DNA of 53,328 nt from Cytidiella melzeri (lineage: Eukaryota; Basidiomycota; Agaricomycetes; Polyporales; Irpicaceae), in contig JABYQR010000309.1 of the NCBI GenBank assembly GCA_022592445.1, forward strand, positions 1-53,328, given 5' to 3'. Below are positions 12,370 through 21,671 of this stretch, in pieces. Position 1 is the first letter of the stretch. Each line of letters begins with the position of its first letter. The position numbers and the translations under genes are program-made. A model generated the notes under the pieces. The model made no database searches and was not told the DNA's origin. It saw nothing but the letters and a program-made list of their open reading frames with translations.

Positions 12370-13485
12370 ATGACCCTTTTGCTCAGAGGTCTTGCTTTTC
12401 TGAAACGCAACGCACCCCTCGGCACCCGCACCTACCCTCATCCTTTACGCCCTCATGCATCTATCCACGCAAGGTTGTTTGCCACCCAAGCTTTCACAAA
12501 TGCACAAGAGCGTTCATCACCAGCTCTCAAGGCTGTCGAATTCCCAAAGCTCGAATTAAATGTCGCACTCAAAGTGAAGAGTACGTGCTGTCAGCCTTTC
12601 ACAACGTCGACGAGGCTCATCTCAGTAATATGCGCAATCAGACTCGAAAGAGAGAGCATTGGAACTGATTCATGACGTCCAGAAGTCTAGCGCACTGCCA
12701 GCAAACTATGAGGCCATTCCTACCATACCGCCACGACCGAAGCCTGGTCTCACCCAGTGGGTATCAGACGGGGAAGTTCGCCAGTACCTACATCCACTTT
12801 ACAGTCGGCAGTGGAAAATCGCAAAGTATCTACCTCCCGAGTCGACAAAGAGAATACATTACCAGCTGCTCTCGAAATTCTTCGTTTTCAGGACAGAAAA
12901 GGACGCGATGGAGTTTTCGATGGGAATAACAGAGATCGTGAATAAGATGGCAGTAAGTCATACCGATCGTGTCACGATTTGACTTATACAATGCATGCTT
13001 GTCAACAGCATCATCCAACTATCTTCAAGTTGCGAGAGAAGACGATTATTTTCAGGATCCTCACACACGATGCTTATGTTGAGCTCGACGAGAATGGTCC
13101 GATAGTAGTTCCCGGGGTCACCATGCACGATATTCGGGTTGCAATGCGATTGGAGAAGCTATGGGAGAAGTATTGGGCACAAGGCAAGGCAAAACTACCG
13201 CGGCTAGGCTGGAAGCTCAAGGGACACAAGAGAACTGCCGTTAGGTACTGGGGGATAAGGGTAGCCAAGTTAAAACCGCCCTCGAGGGAGGAGGTTGCGC
13301 GCACGAGGGTGCGACTGAGGCGAAGTTGGCCGCACTGTAAAGGGAAAGGAGCTACGGCTAGACGAAAACCTCGCAAGAAGAGAAAGACGCCGAGGTGGAA
13401 GAAAATGAAGTGGAAGAAGAGGGCTAGGAGACAGAGTGAGGCACAGGATAAAGCTGCGGCTGAAGTGGCCACCCAAACTGCCTGA
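12349..13485 (+). CDS. pterin-dehydratase-like (DCoH-like) protein, probably mitochondrial
   Basis: Three exons 12349-12580, 12642-12952, 13009-13485 total 1020 nt, 339 residues. The first ~45 residues are rich in Arg, Leu and Ser with almost no acidic residues (LLLRGLAFLKRNAPL), like a mitochondrial presequence. Residues ~110-230 resemble pterin-4a-carbinolamine dehydratase: HYQLLSKFFVF, then a helix ending in KMAHHPTIFKL, FRILTHDAYVEL and PGVTMHDIRVA, matching the family HHP, THDA and T-x-x-D-x-x-A pattern. The tail is very basic (KKMKWKKRARR type), unlike the ~100-residue enzyme. Catalysis is therefore uncertain; a mitochondrial RNA or ribosome-associated role is an alternative guess. The first intron donor is GTACGT at 12581, chosen because it restores frame. 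The start at 12370 is also possible. Confidence 0.68.
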
Positions 13486-13796
13486 GGTCGCTCTTTAAAT
13501 CGTGCTGTTTGCTATGTATTCTCGGCGACACATCATATTCATTTGGTATGCTACAACTCAATGTTCATGATACGTATACATTGTATCAACAAAGTCAAAG
13601 ACAGATATAAAGAGTGATACGCTCATCAACAATTCGGATGATGCCATAGTCTCGACTTCCACCGATAATAAATCGAACCCCAAAGCGACTGCGTTGTTCA
13701 TTCTCAGAATCACCGGACGTGAAACCTGTGAGTGAGCTTGTCAACTGAACGCTCTCGGTCATATGCTTATGGCACTCAGTAGTAGCAACTTCTCAC
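13486..13796. other. intergenic between convergent genes
   Basis: 3' flanks of the DCoH-like gene (+) and the small secreted protein (-). Nothing else recognised. Confidence 0.5.
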
Positions 13797-14027
13797 TCAC
13801 CCAAAACCCAAATCTTTTGCTAGGTTACCGACAAGATCGCTGGGCGGTCCACTGGCCGCAGAACCGTGAGGTGCTTGATCTCCCAAACCATCGCCGTGCC
13901 CATTTCCACTGAAGCCGTGGCCTCTGCGCTGCAGAGAGATCGTCTGCTGTGATAACGGTGCTGACAGGACTGGGGAGTTCGTCGCGATCGCAAGAACAAG
14001 AAGGAAGAATGCGACACTGTTCTGCAT
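13797..14027 (-). CDS. small secreted protein with Kex2-type site
   Basis: A 76-residue frame opens with a clear signal peptide (MQNSVAFFLLVLAIATNSPVLSAP). A dibasic site in LQRRG follows about 12 residues after the predicted cleavage, as in Kex2-processed secreted peptides. The remainder is Gly-, His- and Ser-rich with no Cys. The simple stop is at 13797-13799. A GTGAGT donor overlaps the last codons, and splicing to an acceptor about 75 bp downstream would only replace the last residue or two. A minus-strand TATATAA lies near 14215-14225. Family not recognised. Confidence 0.6.
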   Translation of the reverse strand: MQNSVAFFLLVLAIATNSPVLSAPLSQQTISLQRRGHGFSGNGHGDGLGDQAPHGSAASGPPSDLVGNLAKDLGFG

Positions 14028-15181
14028 GACTGCGGGGGGTTTGTTGCGCGTGTGCCTTGCGATCTGGGGACAGCTAAGTGCTGAGGTGTCAGCGACAATT
14101 TATCAACGAACGGCGGGTTTGACACGCACTTTGTGAGTAGGGTGGTATGCAAACGATGGGATGCTGCCGATGGGAGGAGCCTGCTCTGCCCGTCCTCCGC
14201 ATGTTCGAAACGGTGTTATATACCTCCACGGAGCGCTTTCGTTGTTTACATGTAACGATTCAAATCTGTGAGTACAAACAGTTTATCGTGCTCAAGTAGT
14301 TGATCTTCCGTCAGGCATAGATTTGGGCTAAGCGTCATTAGTTGATCGGAGACAACGAACCATCATACCACAGCGGACTGCGTAATTGACGTAATTCAAG
14401 CTGGAAAATCTTAGCCTGAGAAATGGAGCTTTGATCTCCCGACCGATGAACTGTGGCAGACCAGCAAGACAGGTCTGCGAGGGTAATCCCATATCCCAGC
14501 ACACATCTGTCTACCAATCTGGCAGAACCATACAGTCGCAGCGAGTATCTCCTGGCAATCACAGGTCGGATATCCCTCAAGTTGGAAATCACGGCACAGA
14601 CAACAGACGGTTCATGATCAACACCTCGCATTGCGTAAAGGTGTAATAAGGACTTCCATCGGCCTCAGCGTGCAGCTGCGCTGATTTTGTAAGTCAAATC
14701 TTCAACGATAACCGATGTCTGTTTCTGACGCTATCGCAAGATACAACAATATAGCTACCTAATCTGCTTTTGCGAGAAATGAAGCCAAGATTGGTTGAGC
14801 GGGAGGACGAGATCCAGGAGGTACCAACTACTACACTACCACACAGCCTCGTCGACTTTTCTTGTATCGCACTGTTCTGGGCTGCATCCTGGTAGCCTCT
14901 AATAGCTTGCCATCAAAATGTTCTTCCGACCATCGAATGGGTCTGTTGCCTCCATATGCATGCAGCCTGCCCGTTGCTGGCATCGCGCTCGTACGACCAT
15001 CACCATCCGAATCAAGGCTTCGCACAGGATTACTTAGCCATGACTAACTAAATAAACTGAAGGTATCTTGGAAATTTAAGCAGACAAACTGTCTCCTGCG
15101 CAGGTAACCGCGTGTTGACATGGGCTGTGCACAAATAACAACGAGCACCCATTTCACGTATGCTATGGTGTAACAAAGTGG
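14028..15181. other. intergenic, no gene recognised
   Basis: Contains the upstream region of the small secreted protein gene and then unassigned sequence up to the first LTR remnant. ORFs are under 100 codons and show no domain. Confidence 0.5.
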
Positions 15182-15485
15182 AAGTGGTATGCCAGGTAAC
15201 AAAGTGGAAATGGTGTGCGAGGGGTAGAGGCTGTTAAGCTTCGAAGATGAGCTTCAGCAGCTCTGCTTATATACATGTCTGTATCTACTTATGTAAGCAA
15301 CTACCATACATATCTACTTCAGCTATTCTAGTGTATTACTAAGTGCATGACTCAGTGTATGACTAGGATTACCACTTGTACCAGAGGCGTACATATTGAG
15401 TAAATGACTCATACTAGTACTTGTCCTCAGGCATATGCTTTAGGCATCCTCTGGAGTTGTACCATGTGCTTTTCATGTCATTTCC
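15182..15485 (-). repeat. family-C LTR remnant, 3' part
   Basis: On the minus strand this matches the 3' half of the LTR at 49573-50133, including the segment ATATAAGCAGAGCTGCTGAAG and the end CCACTTTGTTA. No primer-binding site follows it, so it is the end of a solo or 3' LTR. It is cut at 15485 by copia element A and continues at 20368. Its exact left border is unsure because a short TAACAAAGTGGAA unit is doubled at 15172-15215. Confidence 0.75.
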
Positions 15486-15817
15486 TGTTGTTTGAGCAGG
15501 TGTGCGAGCGAACACGAAAGAGCGAGAGCGAGTGATGAAGATACATTATAATCGTTAATTACATGGGGTTTATATACATAACCAGCGAATGCGGGAACTA
15601 CTAATACAGAGCGCGAGAAGGAGTTAAGAATGTATGGGTACTCAGATGTGAAGTGGGGGCGGACATACAAACATAGAAATAAAGAGAATGAAATATACGG
15701 ATGACATAGAAAGAGAAAGCGGATGCTAGCGGAGAATGTACAATGAAATCATTCAGAATGGTGAGAGCGCATCAATACCTTCTCTACCGAGATGGCCGAG
15801 CGTCATGTCGAATGACA
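15486..15817 (-). repeat. 3' LTR of copia A
   Basis: 332 bp; on the minus strand it begins TGTCATTCGACATG and ends CAAACAACA. It is preceded on the minus strand by the polypurine run GAGGGGGAG, which overlaps the pol stop codon region. Confidence 0.95.
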
Positions 15818-15824
15818 CTCCCCC

Positions 15825-18398
15825 TCAACGAGTTGCCAGGTGAATGAGCGCGAGTTGTTCTTGGTGCTTGATGCGAGGCAGCGCTTTGGTGAGGATATCG
15901 GCGCGGTTCTCCTCGGAGGAACAATGAGGTATCTTGATGGTTCCGTCTAAGACGCGTTCTTGGACGAAGTGATGGCGAATGTCGATGTGTTTAGAGCGTG
16001 AATGGAATTGATGGTCTTGGGCGAATGAAATCGCGGCGAGATTGTCAGTAGCGATGATGGTGGGTCCAGCGGTGAGGAAACCTAATTCGGACATCAATGT
16101 CCTCAACCAAACTCCCTCCTTTATCGCGTGAGCCAACGCGACGTATTCGGCCTCCATAGTCGACAGCGCAACCGTAGTTTGCTTCTTCGACCTCCAACTG
16201 ACAATGCCTCCTCCGATGAGGAAAGCGTAACCAGATACCGAACGACGGTCTCCGCGATTTTGGCCCCAGTCGGCGTCGCTGAAACCTGTAATGATGAGTT
16301 CGGAATCGTTCCCATACGTGATACCATAAGTTTGAGTTTTCTTGAGGTACCGGAGAACGTGTTTGGCAGCCGTCCAGTGGGTGGTCGTGTGAGAGGTATT
16401 GAATTGACTGAGAGTTTGGACCGCGAATGAGATGTCGGGTCGAGTTCCGACAGACGCGTACATGAGGGAACCAATGAGGGCTTGGTATGGAACATCGGTG
16501 AGAAGTTCTTCGTCTTCTGCTGCTGGTGAGAGAACGGTGTTAGCTTCAAGAGGAGTCGAGACGGGGTTGCAGGTGTCCATGCCAAAACGTGATAAGATAT
16601 TGTCGATATAATGAGATTGGTTGAGTGTGATGGAGTGCGAACGGCGTTTGCGAAGGATTTGAATGCCAACATAGAGAGTGGCTTCGCCTAGATCGGTGAT
16701 GTCAAAGTGTTTCCGTAGGTCGGCCTTTAGAGTTGTGATGATGCCGAGGTCGTTGGAAATAATCAAACAGTCGTCCACATGGGTACCAATGAGGACGAGG
16801 TCGGATTTTGTCATGCAATAGTAAAGGCAGGGATCGGCCTGCAAACAAGTGAATCCAAGGGATTCGAATAATACGCGGTCGAGTTCCTGTCGCCAAGCTC
16901 GTCCTGCTTGTTTGAGGCCGTATAGCGCCTTCTTGAGGTGGTACACGCGTGAAGTGCCGTCTTCGTAGCCGGGTGCCTGCTTCATAAAGATGGCTTCCTG
17001 TAGAGGCGAGTTGAGGTATGCCCCTACAACATCAACTTGGTGAAGTTCGAGGTCGAGGCAAGCTGTAATGGCGATGAGTAAACGAAATGTTTCGAGGCGC
17101 ATAACGGGAGCGTGCGTAGCGAAGAAATCCTGTCCAGGGATTTGGGAAAAACCTTGTGCGACGAGTTGCGCTTTGTACTTGACGATTTTCCCTTCCGAGT
17201 CGCGCTTGATCGCGAAAACCCAGCGGCATCCGACAGCATTGCGATCGGATGGTAATTCTTCGACGTCGTAAGTGCCCAGCTTCTTGAGTTGGCCCATTTC
17301 CTTGTCCATAGCCTCTTTCCAAAGAGGCCAGTCGTCGCGAGCTTGAACTTCTTTGAGAGTTTGCGGTGTGTCAGGATCAAATGCGGAGAAGCAGAGATTG
17401 GCCTTGTCAATCGAAGGTTCGTCGATCTCCCCCTGTCCCGGTAGTCCGGATACAGGCGGAAGCAAATGAGTGTCTTTATGTCTGGGCTTGGCAGACATTG
17501 ACCTAAGTGTACGTTGAGGGCCGTTGTTGACTTTGAGATAATCGACACGTTCGACGTTCCGGCGACCGCGTGTGACAGCCAAGGAAGGCTCGATTTCGGT
17601 CTTGGATTGGGCAGAGATAGGTACCGTGGTAGTAATTGCGATGGGTGTAGTCGATGCCGTAGTGGTGTTAGAAGATTTCTCCCCCTCAAGACCAGAAGTT
17701 GAGTCGATGATGGGCGCGGTAAGGGTGTCATTGCTGGGAAAAATGACTTCGCGGGAGACGAGAACCTTTCTCGTTTCCGGCACGTAGTATCGCCAACCTA
17801 GAATACTTTCGCGCATCCCTACAAATTTACGTTTGATGGACTTTGCGTTGAGTTTAGACGATGATACGTTCACCTTGACAAAACACGTAGTCCCAAACTC
17901 GTGTATATCCCTCATGTCCGGCTTCTTCTTCCACAGCGCCTCGAACGGCGTCAGGCCGGGCAGAGCACGAGTCGGGGAGCGGTTCTTCAAGTAGGCTGCG
18001 TAATGAACGGCTTCACCCCACAGGAACTTGGGAAGTTCGTGCGCAAGAAGCATTGCGCGCGCATGTTCCACAAGCACGCGGTTGAGGCGTTCGGCGATGC
18101 CGTTGTACTCAGGGGAATGGGGTGTGGTGGGTTCGAGTTGGATGCCGCGAGAATCGATGTAGGCTTTGAATTTTCCGAGCGTGTACTCCTTTGCATTGTT
18201 GACACGGATGGCTTTGATTCTTTGGCCAAGCTGATTTTCGATGTATGCGTCGAGTTCCTTGAAGCGGAGGTGTGCCTGGTCCCTATCCTTCAAGAGGGCG
18301 ACCCAGACAAATCGTGAGTAATAGTCCATGAACGTAATCATATAGACGTGACCGTCGATCGTTTCCACCGACGCTGGTCCCCATATATCAGAAAACAT
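15825..18398 (-). pseudogene. copia A pol: integrase, reverse transcriptase, RNase H
   Basis: 857 codons. The integrase core starts at MFSDIWGPA (first catalytic Asp). The second catalytic position reads VNNAKEY where the family has Asp before Asn, and the third is in NGIAERLNR. The reverse transcriptase holds WVFAIKRD, KARLV-type KAQLVAQGF and the catalytic box HVDDCLII (His before VDD is common in fungal copia). RNase H follows, with STMEAEYVAL and ATDNLAAI. The frame is the same as the upstream gag ORF, separated only by TAG at 18402-18404, so both once formed one polyprotein. Loss of the second integrase Asp should abolish integration even if the stop is read through. Confidence 0.9.
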
Positions 18399-18401
18399 AA
18401 G

Positions 18402-19883
18402 CTACCCGACTTGTGACACCTTCCGAAGAGTCTTCTGAGGGAATGAGGCCCTCGAGTGTTTCGCCTGGATGCAGGTCTCGCATGTGAAGTTGAAATCTGA
18501 AGTGGTATCGACGTTGATACCAGTAGCGAGACCGTCCTTGACGAGCTGTTCGAGTTGGCGCTTGTTGACATGACCAAGCGCGCAGTGCCATTCAAACCAG
18601 GAGCGCTTGTCCTGCGCAATTAAAGCGATCGAGGGGGCGGATTTAACGGACATACGATATAAATTGTCGGATTTTGTTCCGCGTCCGATGATTTTCCTTC
18701 CGTCCTTGATTAACAGGTCCTTCTCCCTTCCCTCGTAGGTGAGCCCTTCAGAAGTAAGTCGTCCGAGCGAAATTAGATTAAATTTCATGGAGGGGGCGTG
18801 GAGCGCATTCTTCAAAGTGATGGGGAATTCGCCGTGTTTCGTGGTGAAGATAACCTTGACGTCGCCGCGGCCTAAACTCGGACAGTTGCCGACGCCTTGA
18901 ATTGAACTTGGCGCCTCCCGGTAATTACTGAATTGAGATCTGTCTGATACAATGTGTGATGTTGTGCCTGTATCTGCTAACCATACACCCTCGGTGGCAA
19001 TGTTAGCATTCTCAATGGCCAGGAAGGCGTACTTGTCAGGTTCATTGTCGCTGTCCTCGGCGACATGAGCATAATCCCTCTTTCCCTTTCCTTTCTCCCT
19101 CTTCCTATCCTTTGTCCCTCCGCCCTTATCCTTCCTGTCCCTCTCATCTTTCTTCTTCGCCTCCGATCTACACTCCGGCTTTATATGGCCTTCTTTTCCA
19201 CATCCATGGCAGAATACTCCGGAGCGGAACTTTGAGCGCTTGGGCTTGGCATAAAGAGAGGTATCGGTAGAAGAGCGCTCCTTGCGGCGATTATCTTTCT
19301 GTAAGATTCGAGCAATGATACCGGCGGAGGTTTGTGTATTGTCAAGGGTAATTGATGAGATCATGGGATCCCAACTGTGAGGTAAAGCGGTGAGGATCAC
19401 GGAAGCTAATTCAGGGTCCAAAATCGGGGTCTTCTGGATCAAATTAATTTCTTGCCAAAGACCCTTGATCTTCCGGATTTCTTCCTCGAGGTCGGAACCT
19501 TCCGTGATGGAATAGCGTAAGAATTTTCGGCGCAGAACAATAAGAGATACGGCGCCTTCTGTAGTGAATATATTAGCAAGCGCGTCGAAGGCTTCCTTGG
19601 AAGTGGTCGCGCTAAGAACGTGAGCCATCATGGCATTTGATATCCGAAGTCTGATGGCAGTAAGCGCCTTTCGGTCTTTCTTCTTCCATTCTGCGATTTT
19701 GTCGGCATCAGATGCGTGTCGGGTGATCGTACCGTCTGTGTACCCCAATAGACCCATGTCTGATAAGATATCCGTAATTTGAATGCGCCAGGTAATATAA
19801 TTCTCGGCTCCCCTTAGTGGGTCAATACGGTAGGTCCCCGAACCTTCGTTGCTAGTAACAGCGGGTGCAGTAGTGGTTGACAT
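18402..19883 (-). CDS. copia A gag-protease and GAG-pre-integrase
   Basis: 493 codons from ATG 19883. Residues ~20-200 are the UBN2-like copia Gag. A complete CCHC zinc knuckle is present (CHGCGKEGHIKPEC), then a Lys/Arg/Glu-rich linker, the aspartic protease site LADTGTTSH, and the HHCC zinc domain of the pre-integrase region (HCALGH ... CETC). It ends at TAG 18402-18404 just before the integrase core. The ORF is otherwise intact. Either the TAG is a disabling mutation or a small fraction is read through; nothing in the sequence proves a readthrough signal. Confidence 0.9.
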   Translation of the reverse strand: MSTTTAPAVTSNEGSGTYRIDPLRGAENYITWRIQITDILSDMGLLGYTDGTITRHASDADKIAEWKKKDRKALTAIRLRISNAMMAHVLSATTSKEAFDALANIFTTEGAVSLIVLRRKFLRYSITEGSDLEEEIRKIKGLWQEINLIQKTPILDPELASVILTALPHSWDPMISSITLDNTQTSAGIIARILQKDNRRKERSSTDTSLYAKPKRSKFRSGVFCHGCGKEGHIKPECRSEAKKKDERDRKDKGGGTKDRKREKGKGKRDYAHVAEDSDNEPDKYAFLAIENANIATEGVWLADTGTTSHIVSDRSQFSNYREAPSSIQGVGNCPSLGRGDVKVIFTTKHGEFPITLKNALHAPSMKFNLISLGRLTSEGLTYEGREKDLLIKDGRKIIGRGTKSDNLYRMSVKSAPSIALIAQDKRSWFEWHCALGHVNKRQLEQLVKDGLATGINVDTTSDFNFTCETCIQAKHSRASFPQKTLRKVSQVG

Positions 19884-20023
19884 ATTGTCGGCGACCTAAT
19901 CGCAAGATCGTGGGGATATTGAGGCCTATTGGGCGTATCGCCGACGTACTGTCGCCTAGAGTGAAATAATAGAGATCAAAGAAATTCTTTGAGAAAATAA
20001 TATGTTGCACTTGTTAGAGTGCA

Positions 20024-20035
20024 GGGCTCATAACC
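20024..20035 (-). promoter_or_regulatory. primer-binding site of copia A
   Basis: Directly after the 5' LTR the minus strand reads GGTTATGAGCCC, then TGC. This 15-nt stretch is complementary to the anticodon arm of initiator tRNA-Met (GCAGGGCTCATAACC), not to the tRNA 3' end. Confidence 0.75.
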
Positions 20036-20367
20036 TGTTGTTTGAGCAGGTGTGCGAGCGAACACGAAAGAGCGAGAGCGAGTGATGAAGATACATTATA
20101 ATCGTTAATTACATGGGGTTTATATACATAACCAGCGAATGCGGAAACTACTAATACAGAGCGCGAGAAGGAGTTAAGAATGTATGGGTACTCGGATGTG
20201 AAGTGGGGGCGGACATACAAACATAGAAATAAAGAGAATGAAATATACGGATGACATAGAAAGAGAAAGCGGATGCTAGCGGAAAATGTACAATGAAATC
20301 ATTCAGAATGGTGAGAGCGCATCAATACCTTCTCTACCGAGATGGCCGAGCATCATGGCGAACGACA
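20036..20367 (-). repeat. 5' LTR of copia A
   Basis: 332 bp, about 98 percent identical by eye to the 3' LTR. It ends with CA at 20036, directly joined to the primer-binding site. Confidence 0.95.
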
Positions 20368-20797
20368 TTTCCTATGCTACTAAAACACAGGTGTACATAT
20401 ATGTGCAGTATTCCTATAGTGCTATAATACTGAGTCTACACAATCCATATCTGTACCTCTCATACATATCTACTTCAGCTACTATACTATGCTACTAAGT
20501 GCATGACTCAGCATATGACTAGGCTCAGCACTTGTACCAGAGGCGTACATATTGAGTAAATGACTTGTGCTAGTACTTGGCCTCAGAAGTGCACTTTAGG
20601 CATCCTCTGGAGTTGTGATACGTGCTTTCCATGTCATTTCCTATGCTAGTAAAGCACAGGCGTACATATATGTGCAGTACTCCTATGGTGCTATGTGCTA
20701 CTTAGTCTTTACAACCCATATCTGCACGTCTCAGCTGATGTGATGGTTACTACTAGAGTTACCATATATGGCTGCATAATTCCCTTATCAAGGCTGT
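20368..20797 (-). repeat. family-C LTR continued, with internal 269-bp tandem duplication
   Basis: This continues the LTR interrupted by copia A. A unit starting TTTCCTATGCTA at 20368 is repeated, imperfectly, from 20637 (269-bp period). The second copy shows the empty form of the copia A target site. The remnant is cut again at 20797 by insertion F. Confidence 0.8.
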
Positions 20798-21595
20798 TGT
20801 TGCGAAGCAACTGCTGCTATGCTGCTAAACCCTAAACAAGGGTGGGATGGATGATGGTGGAAGAGGAAAGAGATCTCCAACAACAACAACAAGGTCAGAG
20901 TCGATGATAAGCAGGCAAGCAGGCACAGAGGCCGGATACTAGCAGTGCAAATGACAGAGTTAATATGGTATGATACTAAGTTACATGCAGTAACTCACCT
21001 AGCAGTGCAAATGACAGAGAGGTCAAGATGCAGAGCTAGGGAGGGTAAGGTCTACTATATATACTGTGGCTGGGTGGTCTGTGTGCAAGTTCCCACACTA
21101 GGGACTGGAGTAACTGTGGGGCTGGAGTAACAATAGAACAATAAGGAACCAGGGTAACTGTCAAGGACCTGAGTAACTGTCAAGGACCGGGGTACATAGA
21201 ACAATAGAGCCAGAACAATAGAACAATAGAACAACAGGATAGGAACAATAGAACAATAGAAACTGGGGGAATCCCTGGGGAATCCCTAACAATAGACAAA
21301 AGACAATAGTCGAAAGACAATAGAACAATAAGAACTGGGGAAATCCCTGGGGAATCCCTATCAATGGAAGAGGAACAATAGAACAATAGCCTAGGTTGAT
21401 CTGGAACCGCTCCAGATTGAGTCTAGGGTTTGGGTCTGGACTATTGATAAATAGGGCAGGATGTCACGTGACACGGGTTAGGGTTAGGTCTGGTAACACT
21501 CCTAGCCGGAAAATAAGCGCTTTAGATAGGCGCCTAAGGCTGTAAACTTGTGACAATATTGGAGAAATCCGGTCGCTGTTGGACTATCCATGTCA
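20798..21595. mobile_element. LTR-like insertion F with TG..CA ends
   Basis: 798 bp starting TGTTGCGAAGCAAC and ending CCATGTCA, flanked by GCTGT at 20793-20797 and 21596-21600. Removing it rejoins the family-C LTR. It codes for nothing recognisable and looks like a solo LTR. It holds AACAATAG-type microsatellite DNA (about 21125-21390) and GGGTTAGGGTTAGG near 21475. Confidence 0.7.
21190..21395. repeat. AACAATAGA-type microsatellite and 65-bp direct repeat
   Basis: Many AACAATAG units surround two copies of a segment around CCCTGGGGAATCCCTA (about 21265-21295 and 21335-21365). Confidence 0.75.
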
Positions 21596-21671
21596 GCTGT
21601 GGGAACTCTGCTACCTTGGAACATCCTTGAACAAGGTGTGGGAAACTACATAATAATATATAGTTCTGACA
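21596..21671 (-). repeat. family-C LTR, 5' end segment
   Basis: On the minus strand it starts TGTCAGAACTATATATTATTATG, matching the start of the LTR at 49573. It contains the shared GTAGTTTCCCAC and GGTAGCAGAGTTCCCAC blocks. With the other two segments it completes one minus-strand LTR. Confidence 0.7.

Larger units (their letters stand above)
15486..20367 (-). mobile_element. Ty1/copia retrotransposon A, nearly complete
   Basis: A 4882-bp minus-strand LTR retrotransposon with 332-bp LTRs (TG...CA), primer-binding site at 20024-20035, gag-protease-integrase-RT-RNase H order, and a purine-rich tract next to the 3' LTR. Target duplication TTTCC is perfect (15481-15485 and 20368-20372). The LTRs differ at about 6 of 332 positions, so insertion is fairly recent. 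Two lesions are seen: an in-frame TAG between the two ORFs and an Asp-to-Asn change in the integrase. The target was itself an older LTR (family C). Confidence 0.95.
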
